From: Rhizobiaceae bacterium
GTDB taxonomy: Bacteria > Pseudomonadota > Alphaproteobacteria > Rhizobiales > Rhizobiaceae
Length of the DNA: 64,000 nt
Direction of reading: 5' to 3'
Assembly: GCA_023953845.1 (NCBI GenBank)
Contig: JAMLJC010000001.1
Coordinates: forward strand, 2,108,001-2,172,000
Shown here one piece after another: positions 18,448-26,720 of the stretch (position 1 is its first letter; each line of letters starts with the position of its first letter). The position numbers and the translations under genes were made by a program. Under the pieces are notes generated by a model. It was not told the origin of the DNA, did no database searches, and saw nothing but the letters and a program-made list of their open reading frames with translations.

Positions 18448-19750
18448 ACACCTTGTGCGCTTCGCGGGCCTCGTTGCCGAAGATCCTGAGGTAGCGCTTG
18501 ATCTCCTCCGGATCGCCCGTCGCCTTCTCCGGATTGTCGGAGAGCTTCACCGCCGGCCGGCCGTTCGCCTCCGTCACCTTGCAGACCAGCGAGATCGCCT
18601 TCAGCCCGTCGGTCTCCACCGGCGCGCAGTCCTCGAAATCGTTGGTCAGGTTGGTGCCCCAGCCGAAGGCCATGCGCACCTTGCCGTGGAAATGCCTGTA
18701 GGTCTCCTCGATCGTTTCGACGTCGAGCCCGTCGGAGAAGATAAGCAGTTTCTGCTTCGGGTCCTTCCCCTTCTGCTTCCACCAGTGGATGATGCGCTCG
18801 CCGGCCTCGATGGGCGGGGCGCTGTCCGGGCGAAAACCGGTCCAGTCGGCCACCCAGTCCGGCGCGTCGCGCAGGAAGGCCGCCGTACCGAACGCATCCG
18901 GCAGCACGATCAGCAGGTTGCCGCCATAGTAGCGCTGCCAGTCGCGCAGCACCCGGTAGGGCGAGGCGCGCAGCTCCGTTTCGCTCTTCGCCAGCGCGGC
19001 GAACACCATCGGCAGTTCGTGCGCGTTGGTGCCCAGCGCCTCGAGGTCGGTGTCCATGGCGAGCAGCACGTTGCTGGTGCCGGTGAAGGCGTCGCCTATG
19101 CCTTCCTTGAGCGCTTCCACGCACCAGCGCTGCCAAAGGAAGCTGTGCCGTCGCCGCGTGCCGAAATCCGAGATCTTGATGTCGGGCAGCGCCCGCAGCC
19201 GCTCGGTCTTGTCCCACATTCTCGCCTTGGCGCGGGCGTAGAGCACGTCCAGCGCGAAGGGACCGAGCCCCTTCATCGCGGCGCGCGAGCGCAGCTCGTT
19301 GATGATGGCGAGCGCCGGAATCTCCCAGAGCGTCGTATATTTCCACGGTCCGTAGAAGTTCAGCTCGTACTGGCCGTCCTGCTTGCGCAGCTCGTATTCC
19401 GGCAGCCGGAAATCCTCCAGCCAACTGAGGAATTCCGGTTCGAAGATCTGCTTGCGGCCATAGAAGGTGTTGCCGGCGAGCCAGATCATCTCCTTCTTCG
19501 AGATTCTCAGCTCGCGCGCATGGTCGAGCTGGGCGCGCAGTTCGCCCTCGTCGATCTCCTCGGCGAGCTTGACCGACGTCGTGCGGTTGATCAGCGAGAA
19601 GGTGGCGTCGACATCCGGATACATGCCCCAGATCATCTGCAGCATCAGCAGCTTGTAGAAATCCGTGTCGAGCAGGCTGCGGACGATCGGATCGAGCTTC
19701 CAGGTGTGGTTGTAGACGCGCCGCGCTATGTCTGTCTGGGCTATGCTCAT
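18440..19750 (-). CDS. pncB: Nicotinate phosphoribosyltransferase
   Basis: A 436-residue enzyme of NAD salvage, converting nicotinate and PRPP to nicotinate mononucleotide, cytoplasmic. Recognisable motifs: LLDTDFYKLLMLQ near residue 26, FGTRRRHSFLWQ around residue 195, TGTSNVLLAMD and the PRPP-binding ISDGLDVETI-like segment (FSDGLDVETIEE). Length fits the bacterial PncB family. First gene of a two-gene transcript with the membrane protein downstream. Confidence 0.95.
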   Translation of the reverse strand: MSIAQTDIARRVYNHTWKLDPIVRSLLDTDFYKLLMLQMIWGMYPDVDATFSLINRTTSVKLAEEIDEGELRAQLDHARELRISKKEMIWLAGNTFYGRKQIFEPEFLSWLEDFRLPEYELRKQDGQYELNFYGPWKYTTLWEIPALAIINELRSRAAMKGLGPFALDVLYARAKARMWDKTERLRALPDIKISDFGTRRRHSFLWQRWCVEALKEGIGDAFTGTSNVLLAMDTDLEALGTNAHELPMVFAALAKSETELRASPYRVLRDWQRYYGGNLLIVLPDAFGTAAFLRDAPDWVADWTGFRPDSAPPIEAGERIIHWWKQKGKDPKQKLLIFSDGLDVETIEETYRHFHGKVRMAFGWGTNLTNDFEDCAPVETDGLKAISLVCKVTEANGRPAVKLSDNPEKATGDPEEIKRYLRIFGNEAREAHKVYV

Positions 19751-19888
19751 CGTGTGCGAAGTCCTCCTGCGGCAGCTAGCCTATAGCATCCAAATCGTTT
19801 TCGCGCGCGCAGGATGTGCCCCTGGCATCATGTTTCGTAGGAGGTGTTGGCGGGAAGATCCGGTCGTGCGGAGGCGCGGTGGATAGGA

Positions 19889-20027
19889 CCCCTCTCCGTC
19901 ACGCTGCGCGTGACACCTCTCCCCAGAGGGGCGAGGAACTGCTGCCGCGATGCCGGCGCTTTTCCAGCTTGGGTTCCTCGCCCCTCTGGGGAGAGGTGGC
20001 GAGGGCGAAGCCCGAGACGGAGAGGGG
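19889..20027. repeat. Long palindromic intergenic repeat (about 50-bp arms)
   Basis: Arms beginning CCCCTCTCCGTC and ending GACGGAGAGGGG enclose a short loop; the central stretches CACCTCTCCCCAGAGG and its complement pair almost perfectly. Such CTCTCC-rich foldbacks are common interspersed repeats in rhizobial genomes. Lies in the 364-bp gap between pncB and the small secreted protein gene; no coding sequence seen there. Confidence 0.65.
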
Positions 20028-20056
20028 ACTTTCCGCATTGAGGTTCGCCGCCGCAT

Positions 20057-20091
20057 AAAACAAAACCCCGCGGCGTGAGCCGCGGGGCGTT
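20057..20091 (-). terminator. Rho-independent terminator of the secreted-protein gene
   Basis: Read on the minus strand, stem CCCCGCGG/CCGCGGGG (20066-20073 with 20080-20087) with a short loop is followed by TTTTGTTTTA. Located 24 bases beyond the stop codon. Confidence 0.8.
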
Positions 20092-20114
20092 TGACTTCGG
20101 GAGTTGAGCGCTGC

Positions 20115-20564
20115 TTACCAGCAGGCGTAGGCGTATTCGCACCAGCCATTGTAGTAGCAGTAGTATTCCCAGTAGCAGATGGCCTTGGAGTTGGCCGCCG
20201 CCGCGGCACGCGTGTCGGCCGCGACCTTGGCGATCAGCTCGTCGCCCTGCGCCAGATCTTCGGCCTTCTTCAGCACGCCCTCGATGTCGAAGGCGGCCGC
20301 TTTGTCCGCGCCCGCCTCGCCCTTGGCGTCGTCGGCCAGCACCTTGCCCGGAACGCTCGCCATCATCTTGGCGGCGGTCACGAGCGCCAGCGCGTCCGAC
20401 TTGGCCTCGCCGTAGCTGACGAGGTTGCGCGCCGTCTCGAGGATCAGGCGATTCTCGGTCTGCTGGGCAGGGGTCAGGTCCTGCTTGGCGGCATCCTGTG
20501 CGATCGATGCCCCGGCCGTCAGGCTGGTGGCGGCGAACAGTGCTGCAATTGCCAGTTTCTTCAT
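20115..20564 (-). CDS. Small secreted protein with C-x5 aromatic repeat tail
   Basis: A 149-residue protein not recognised by family. A signal peptide (MKKLAIAALFAATSLTAGASIAQ) precedes a helical, Ala-rich body (residues 25-127). The last 21 residues are striking: four cysteines at exact six-residue spacing, separated by aromatic-rich pentads (YWEYY, YYNGW, EYAYA), then a final Trp. AGAGGA precedes the ATG; a longer frame extends upstream but the signal peptide fixes the start. It lies 146 bases downstream of, and on the same strand as, a periplasmic metacaspase gene, so the two may be functionally linked. Followed by its own strong terminator. Confidence 0.75.
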   Translation of the reverse strand: MKKLAIAALFAATSLTAGASIAQDAAKQDLTPAQQTENRLILETARNLVSYGEAKSDALALVTAAKMMASVPGKVLADDAKGEAGADKAAAFDIEGVLKKAEDLAQGDELIAKVAADTRAAAAANSKAICYWEYYCYYNGWCEYAYACW

Positions 20565-20710
20565 GGTGTCAGTCCTCTGTCTAACGTTTTCAGTCACGTT
20601 CCGAGGGTCCTCCGACCTCCCGGCAATCCGCATTCCGGTGCCTCCCTTACAAGCGAGCCCGGTATTCGGATACTGCGAGGCGTCGCTGCCGACGCCAGTT
20701 CCTTCGTTCC

Positions 20711-22843
20711 TCAGCCGTTCCTGCCCTTCTCCACGTGGAAAGGCCGGACGCTGATGGACATTTCCTCCTCGATCCTTGCCGGCGCCGTCGTCGTGGCGCG
20801 GCTCATGTCGTTCAGTCCCGTCGCGAGCAGGTCGCGCAGCGCGGCGATCCCGGCCGGATCGTCCGGCGCGGCCCGAAGACCCTCCTGTTCGAGATTGTCG
20901 AAGACGACGCTGGCGCGGCCGACGCCCGGCACGGCCAGGAAGATCAGGCGCTCGTCGGCCGCGTTTGGCGCGCCCGGCGCCATCTGCAGCATTTCGGCGG
21001 TCTTGCTCTCCGATTGCAGGATGCGGCTCGACGCGCCGTCCTGCGGCCAGACCGGCGTCAGCGAGAAATCGGCCGCGGCGAGCAGCACGGTGACGTCGAG
21101 CGGCTTCCTGCCCCCGTTCTTCATGGCGACCGAGACGATATCGCATTCGGCAAAGCGCGGCGCGTCGCCCGCCGCCACGGCGGGCTCGTAGTCCGCGCGG
21201 TCGGTGGAGCAGACGCCGTCCCTGATCGCGGACGGCTTCGCCTTCGCCACGGATATCTCGGTCGAGAAGCCGACATCCTTCAGCCCTTCGACATTGTCGC
21301 CGAGCCGTTGCAGCGCGAGCACTTTTCCGATGCGCGACACGGCGTCGGAAACCGCAGCCGCCGCCTGCGCCGGATCGGCCGGCAGCGTCAGGCGCGGCGA
21401 GGAGCCGGGGCCGTTGGCGTCGATCGCGCCCGCGCTCGGCGCGAAGGCGAGCTTGCCGTCCACCAGCGCCACCGCCACGTCATAGCCGCTTTTCCGCAGC
21501 GAGACGCGGGCGCTGAGCGGCGGTGCGCCCACGGCGGCGTTGAGCGCGGCGATCGCCGGCGCGTAGTCGTGGCCGTCGCCGGCATCGATGCGCACCGGCT
21601 CCGACAGGCTGACCGTCAGGTCGATGCCCGGCTGCGCGAGGCGCGCGAAGCGCCCTTTCTTGAAAGCGGCCTCGTCGGCCGGCGCGGGGCAGGAGCCGTC
21701 ATCGTCGCAGGGATAGCCGGTGGGCGTCACCACGCTGCGCGTCGCGCCCGCCTGCTCCACCTTGCCGTAAGCGACCGCGTCGCCGTCATCGGCCGCCGGA
21801 TCGGCATAGAGGCCGACGATCGAGCCGGCGGTGATGCCGTCGAACTGACCGCCCTGCATCTTGCCGCCGAAGATCTGCCACTGGCGCCGCGCCGTCGCGC
21901 CGGAAAGCTGGAGCACCGGCTCGTCGATCAGGTCGCCCTCGATCTCCGGCGTCTGCGTCGACATCAGCGTGTTGCGCTTGATGTCGGCCATCACCGCCTG
22001 ATGCAGGTTGCGATAGGTCAGCGCCGGCGTCTCGTTCATGCGGCGCACGAGATTGTAGGTGAAGACACCGAAATTCTGGCCTTCCTCGCCGTTCGGCGGC
22101 ACTTTTTCCAGCGCCTCCTCGCTCTCCTGCGCGGCGTAGAAGAAGGCGGCGCGGCCGCGCCTGCCGTCACTCTGCGCGGGAGCTGCGTCGAGGACGGCGC
22201 GCGATTGCGCCGGGGAGAAATCCGGCACGCCGAGATCGGCGGGATCGACCTCGCGCGACCGCGCGTCCTGTCCGGGAATGTCGCGGAAGCCGGTGGCGGA
22301 ATGGCAGGCGTCGATGACGCCGAAGAAGTCCGCGCCCTTGGCGCGGATCGCATCGACCCGGCCGCGAAGCTCGTCGTCGATCAGGGCGTTCTCGACGCCG
22401 TCCTTGCCCCATTTGCCGACATCGTAGGGCAGGAAGATCTCGTCGGCATTGCCCTCTTCGTCGCCGTCGAGGTCCGGCTGCTGCGAGCCGTGGCCGGAGA
22501 AGTAGAAGACGACGAGATCGCCCGCCTTGCTCTCCTCCGCCAGCCGGTCGAGGCCGGCGAGGATCGCCGCCTTGGTTCCCGGTCCGTCGGTCGCGATGCC
22601 GTCCGCGAGCCCGGAAACCCCGTCCGCCAGCACGGTGACGTTGGCGGCGGGCACGCCGAGACGCACGATGGTATTGGCGAATTCGCGGCTGTCGTTTTTC
22701 GGCCCGGTCAGCCTCAGCGGCTCGGCCAATGCCGGATAGCCGGACACGCCGACGACGAGCGCCCGCGTCTCCGCCAGTGCGGCCTGCGTCAGCGCGGAAA
22801 ATGCGCCGAACGCCAAGACCAGAACCCCCAAGCCCTGTCTCAT
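20711..22843 (-). CDS. Periplasmic metacaspase (peptidase C14 family)
   Basis: A 710-residue exported cysteine peptidase. Signal peptide of about 24 residues (ending ALAETRA), then a caspase-fold p20 domain with catalytic His118 (YFSGHGSQ) and Cys180 (VIDACHSATG); an Asp/Glu-rich loop (DLDGDEEGNADE) follows the His as in orthocaspases. The remaining 400 residues are non-catalytic, with tandem beta-rich regions and a DUF4384-like segment, probably for substrate or envelope binding. Metacaspases cleave after Arg or Lys (family knowledge). Role here unknown; the adjacent small secreted protein is a candidate partner. Confidence 0.88.
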   Translation of the reverse strand: MRQGLGVLVLAFGAFSALTQAALAETRALVVGVSGYPALAEPLRLTGPKNDSREFANTIVRLGVPAANVTVLADGVSGLADGIATDGPGTKAAILAGLDRLAEESKAGDLVVFYFSGHGSQQPDLDGDEEGNADEIFLPYDVGKWGKDGVENALIDDELRGRVDAIRAKGADFFGVIDACHSATGFRDIPGQDARSREVDPADLGVPDFSPAQSRAVLDAAPAQSDGRRGRAAFFYAAQESEEALEKVPPNGEEGQNFGVFTYNLVRRMNETPALTYRNLHQAVMADIKRNTLMSTQTPEIEGDLIDEPVLQLSGATARRQWQIFGGKMQGGQFDGITAGSIVGLYADPAADDGDAVAYGKVEQAGATRSVVTPTGYPCDDDGSCPAPADEAAFKKGRFARLAQPGIDLTVSLSEPVRIDAGDGHDYAPAIAALNAAVGAPPLSARVSLRKSGYDVAVALVDGKLAFAPSAGAIDANGPGSSPRLTLPADPAQAAAAVSDAVSRIGKVLALQRLGDNVEGLKDVGFSTEISVAKAKPSAIRDGVCSTDRADYEPAVAAGDAPRFAECDIVSVAMKNGGRKPLDVTVLLAAADFSLTPVWPQDGASSRILQSESKTAEMLQMAPGAPNAADERLIFLAVPGVGRASVVFDNLEQEGLRAAPDDPAGIAALRDLLATGLNDMSRATTTAPARIEEEMSISVRPFHVEKGRNG

Positions 22844-23011
22844 CCAAGCCCAGCTTTAGTGCGCACCTGCAAAACATTCGCAGGCATTGTTGCCAGTGTC
22901 GAGTCAAAAGGGACAATACGGCTGTTTCACGCCGGTTTTGTGCCGCGTGGACGACATTTGTGTAACGATTGCATGCCTTTGCCGTGGAAATGCTGGCGAT
23001 GCTGTAACGAG

Positions 23012-23041
23012 TTCGCGAGCCGTCGTTACAGTGTCTCCGGC
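23012..23041. repeat. Perfect 9-bp inverted repeat
   Basis: CTGTAACGA (23012-23020) and TCGTTACAG (23033-23041) flank a 12-base loop in the gap between the racemase-fusion stop and the metacaspase start. No T-run, so operator or weak terminator are both possible. Confidence 0.45.
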
Positions 23042-23060
23042 AGGCCGGAAAAGCGTCGCG

Positions 23061-24800
23061 CTATTCCGCGCGTCCGCCGAGGATGCGTTTGCCGAGCGCG
23101 CTGAGCAGATAGCCGAAGGCGGCGTCGAGCGCGCCGGGCGTCGGGCTTTCCCCCATGCCGGAGAGCACGATGGCGCGCAGTTCCTGGCTCGCCGCGACGC
23201 GCTCCATCATCGCCGAGCATTCGCGGTAGGAAAGGCCCGCCTCGCGCGGATCGTCGCCCATGCCGCGCGCCACGGAGGCGTTGAGCACCAGCGCGAAGCC
23301 GTCAGTCGTCTGGGTGACGCGCTGGATCGCCTTGCGCGCCGCCTCGCGTATGCCGACGAGGTCGACGTCCTCCATGGTCAGCGCCAGGATGGCGCGTTCC
23401 TCGATCATGCGCGCCTGCTCCTTCGTCGCCCGCTGGATGCCGAACACGGCGGCGGCTTCCGGATTGGCGGCGCGGCCGATCTCGCCCGGATCGGAATCCA
23501 TCCACAGGAGTCCGGACTCGACCGCCTCGTCGTCGGCCGTGTCGAGCAGTTCGAAGATACCCGCGCGATCGGGGATGATCCAGACCGGCAGGTCGGCGGC
23601 CTCGGGCATGCCGTCGCGCTTCACCTCGAAGCCGAGTTCCAGCACGCCGGCGACGAAGGCGCGCGTCTCGTCGCGGTCGTGGATGTCGGGCGCGGCGATG
23701 AGCCGGACGGCGGTCGGACGCGGCGCGACGGTCTCGCGCCCGGCCAGCGCCTTTTCGATGTAGGGCGACAGCATGGACTGCACGAGCCCGCCGTAATCCA
23801 TCTCGAATCGCATCACGTCGCCGACCGCGAATTTCTTCGCCTCGGTGATGTCGACGATCAGATGGTCGCTCGACGCAGTGACGATCTCGACATTGCGGTG
23901 GCGCGGCTTCAGGCCCTCCGGCCGCATGTCGACCCGTCCGAGGTTGACGATGCCGCGCAGCCGCGCGCCGCGATCCTCGAAGACGACGCGATTGCCGAAG
24001 GCGTCGGGCCCGGTCTCGCCGTCCGGCAGCGAGTGCTTGGTCTTGATCTCGACCAGCTCCGCCTCCAGCGTGAAGGCGCCGTCGTCATAGCCGGCCAGCA
24101 CGCCGCCGGTGAAGGAGTTCTCGGCCCTGAGGATGGTCGAGCCGATGCGCAGCATGTTGACGCGTTCCGGCATCGTCTCCGACTGCATCAGCGCGAGGTT
24201 CGACGAGTTGCCGCCCGACACGTAGTCGAGTTTCTGGCCGAAGCGCTGCTCCAGTTCGTCGGCGAGGTTGCAGAGCTTTTCGAGCTTCTGCCGCGTCGGC
24301 ATGACGCCGCTGGCGCACATGAAGTTCGCGCCGATCCCGGCGAGCCTCAGTGACGGCTCCTTCATCGCCGTCGCCGCCAGCGGGATCAGGTCCTCCGGCG
24401 GCACGCCCTCGCGGCGGTCGCCCATCTCCAGCATCAGGATCACGTCGTGGACGACGCCCTGCTCCTCTGCCGCCCCGGCCAGCGCGTCGAGCACGGCGGC
24501 CTCCGAATTGAGGCTGATGTCGCAGAGCCTGACCACCTCCGGCGCCTCGCTCACCGAGGGGATGCGCAGCATCAGCATCGGCGCGGTGATGCCGGCGTTG
24601 CGCATGCGCTGCACATTGTCGAGGCGCGAATCCGCGAGCCCGACGGCGCCGCCGCGCAGCATGGCGCGGGCCACCAGCGGCGAGCCGCAGGTGGCCTTGG
24701 TCACGCCGAATATGGCGACGCCTTCGCCGAGGCCCGCCGCCACCTTGCGCGTGTTTTCGGCGATGATGTCGAGGTCGATGACCACTCTTGGCGCAGGCAT
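23061..24800 (-). CDS. Alanine/ornithine racemase-like enzyme fused to a degenerate arginase-like domain
   Basis: A 579-residue two-domain protein. Residues 1-355 are a fold-type III PLP racemase (Alr/Orr/YhfX group) with the PLP lysine at K35 (FGVTKATCGSP) and the phosphate-binding IGSTILRAE segment near 219. Residues 365-579 align by motif order with ureohydrolases: GLLWMDSDPG (430-439) for the arginase D-A-H-x-D segment, FALVLNASVA (502-511) for S-x-D-x-D, and GLSYRE (522-527), which is retained. The metal ligands are therefore mostly lost, suggesting a non-catalytic or amino-acid-sensing domain. Free racemases of this group are about 350-380 residues. Lies 69 bases after a MATE exporter gene, probably cotranscribed. 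Confidence 0.8.
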   Translation of the reverse strand: MPAPRVVIDLDIIAENTRKVAAGLGEGVAIFGVTKATCGSPLVARAMLRGGAVGLADSRLDNVQRMRNAGITAPMLMLRIPSVSEAPEVVRLCDISLNSEAAVLDALAGAAEEQGVVHDVILMLEMGDRREGVPPEDLIPLAATAMKEPSLRLAGIGANFMCASGVMPTRQKLEKLCNLADELEQRFGQKLDYVSGGNSSNLALMQSETMPERVNMLRIGSTILRAENSFTGGVLAGYDDGAFTLEAELVEIKTKHSLPDGETGPDAFGNRVVFEDRGARLRGIVNLGRVDMRPEGLKPRHRNVEIVTASSDHLIVDITEAKKFAVGDVMRFEMDYGGLVQSMLSPYIEKALAGRETVAPRPTAVRLIAAPDIHDRDETRAFVAGVLELGFEVKRDGMPEAADLPVWIIPDRAGIFELLDTADDEAVESGLLWMDSDPGEIGRAANPEAAAVFGIQRATKEQARMIEERAILALTMEDVDLVGIREAARKAIQRVTQTTDGFALVLNASVARGMGDDPREAGLSYRECSAMMERVAASQELRAIVLSGMGESPTPGALDAAFGYLLSALGKRILGGRAE

Positions 24801-24869
24801 GTCGGCCTTTCGGACGTCAGCGTCGCGGAAATGCGGACGCGGACCTGATGAGAAGCCGATCCTTGCCCG

Positions 24870-26279
24870 TCATGCAACCGCCTTGCGTAGGGTGGAGAGG
24901 CCGAGGCGGTCGCGCCGCGTCCAGCGGTAGATCAGGAGCACGGCGACCACCGCCAGCCCGGCGCACAGGCCGAGCCAGATGCCGACCCCGCCGAAGCCGA
25001 ACTGGAAGGCGAGCAGGACGCCCAGCGTCAGCCCTATGCCCCAGTAGCCGATCGCCGCGTAGACCATCGGCACCGTCGTGTCGTGCAGGCCGCGCAGCAT
25101 GCCGGCGCCCACCACCTGCGCGCCGTCCGCCACCTGGAACAGCGCCGCGAAGGCGAGGAAGGTCACCGCATAGCCGACCACGGCCAGGTTGGCCGGATCG
25201 CCGATGTCGATGAAGGCGGCGATCAGCAGCTTCGGGACGCTGATCATCATCAGCGCCATCAGCGCCATGAAGGCGACGCCGAGCACGAAGGCCGTCCAGC
25301 CGGCCCGGCTGACGCCTTCCGGGTCGCCGGCGCCGTGCGTCAGCCCGACGCGCACCGTCGCCGCCTGCGAGAGCCCGAGCGGTATCATGAAGGTCACCGA
25401 CGAGATCTGCAGCGCGATGGCGTGCGCCGCGAGCTGCGCCGCTCCGATCAGGCCCATCAGGAAGGCGGCGGCGTTGAACACGGTCACCTCGAAGGCGAGG
25501 ATGCCGGAGATCGGCGCCCCGAGCTTGAGCAGCGCCCGGAAGCGGGGCCAGTCGGCGCGCCAGAAGCGGCCGAACAGATGGTAGCGGCGGAATCTCGGAT
25601 GCACCATCACCACCACCGCCATGCCGATGAACATGAAGCCGCTGGCGATGCTGGTGGCCAGCCCCGATCCGAATATGCCAAGCGCCGGCGCGCCGAGCTT
25701 GCCGAAAACCAGCATCCAGTTGAGCAGCGCGTTGAGCGCGACGGCGATGACCATGATGATCAGCGCCCAGCGCGGCTGTTCCAGCGCCGAGATGAAGGAG
25801 CGCAGCACGATGTAGCCGTAGAAGGGCAGCACCGCCCATTGCAGACCGCGGACATAGATGCCCGCCTCGCGCGCCAGCGAGGGGTCCTGCCCCATCAGCA
25901 GAAGCACGCTCTCCGCGTTCCACAGCAGCACCCAGATGGGGATGGAGACGAGCGCCGAAAGCCACAGGCCCTGCCGCACGGTGCGGCGCACGTCGCGCAC
26001 CGAATGAGGCCTTCGGCCGAGCTCTGTCGCCATCATGGGCGCGGTCGCATAGGCGAGGCCGAGCCCGAAGATCAGCGGCGCGAAATAGAGATTGGACCCC
26101 AATGCTCCCGCCGCCAGCGCCTCCGCCCCCAGCCGGCCGATGATCATCACGTCGGTCGCCGTCATCGCCGCCTGCGCGAGATTGGTGAGCACCATCGGCC
26201 AGGCGAGCGCGAGCATCGCCTTGGTTTCCTGACGCCACGGGTTTGCCGGCGCTTCGGCGCCGGTTGCGATCGCAGACAT
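24870..26279 (-). CDS. MATE-family efflux transporter (NorM-like)
   Basis: A 469-residue inner-membrane cation/drug antiporter with 12 predicted membrane segments in two pseudo-symmetric halves. Typical starts of halves: LAWPMVLTNLAQAAMTATDVMIIGRLGAEALAAGALGSNL and LGAPISGILAFEVTVFNAAAFLMGLIGAAQLAAHAIALQI. Full family length. Upstream of the racemase-fusion gene in the same direction, so it may export the product, such as a D-amino acid or derivative; that is inference. Confidence 0.92.
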   Translation of the reverse strand: MSAIATGAEAPANPWRQETKAMLALAWPMVLTNLAQAAMTATDVMIIGRLGAEALAAGALGSNLYFAPLIFGLGLAYATAPMMATELGRRPHSVRDVRRTVRQGLWLSALVSIPIWVLLWNAESVLLLMGQDPSLAREAGIYVRGLQWAVLPFYGYIVLRSFISALEQPRWALIIMVIAVALNALLNWMLVFGKLGAPALGIFGSGLATSIASGFMFIGMAVVVMVHPRFRRYHLFGRFWRADWPRFRALLKLGAPISGILAFEVTVFNAAAFLMGLIGAAQLAAHAIALQISSVTFMIPLGLSQAATVRVGLTHGAGDPEGVSRAGWTAFVLGVAFMALMALMMISVPKLLIAAFIDIGDPANLAVVGYAVTFLAFAALFQVADGAQVVGAGMLRGLHDTTVPMVYAAIGYWGIGLTLGVLLAFQFGFGGVGIWLGLCAGLAVVAVLLIYRWTRRDRLGLSTLRKAVA

Positions 26280-26340
26280 TTCCGTCGTTCCGGTATGGCC
26301 GCGTCGGACATGGCGGCCGGCTCATCAAGGCGACGGTCTA

Positions 26341-26610
26341 GAGCCTTTCAGGGTTACCCGGAAACGGTTCTGTTTGTCCGATGGGGGGACGATCCGCGCG
26401 AAGGCCGGTGCAGGTCGTACCGGGGGTACGGCCAAATCCGGCCGACAAAGCGGGCGTCCGCCAGCGGCAAACCCTTCGGGCCGGGTGCATTTGGCCCATT
26501 TCCTTCGGCTTTCGGCTCGGCCGTGGCGCCACCACGCCCTTCGCCGAAACCCTCGACCCTGGGACCAAATGCTCTCCGGCAGAACGATTCCGTGTAACCC
26601 TGAAAGGCTC
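26341..26610. mobile_element. MITE-like foldback element, family A, copy 2
   Basis: Same 270-bp length as copy 1 and about 95% identical, with TA on the left (26339-26340) and TT on the right (26611-26612). Where copy 1 has CATGG/CCATG in its paired ends, copy 2 has CAGGG/CCCTG, so both arms changed together. Inner stem GCATTTGG (26487-26494) with CCAAATGC (26565-26572). It occupies most of the 441-bp gap between the MATE start and the end of the kinase gene; the remaining bases hold nothing recognised. Confidence 0.8.
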
Positions 26611-26720
26611 TTGGATCTCGTCGCGGGAGCGCGGGCTTTAAAGCACAAATGGAGAGGCTGGCAAGACATGGCGGCCGGGAAATGTTGATCCAGCAGGCCG
26701 GCCCCACGGTTCGGGACCTC

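Noticed and set aside
20565..21146. Extension of the small secreted protein to 343 codons
   Set aside because: The extra sequence overlaps the metacaspase coding region in another frame and would bury the signal peptide.
20735..23104. 789-codon open frame on the plus strand
   Set aside because: Antisense to the metacaspase gene; composition is Arg-rich, as expected from the complement of a high-GC gene, and no family motif is present.
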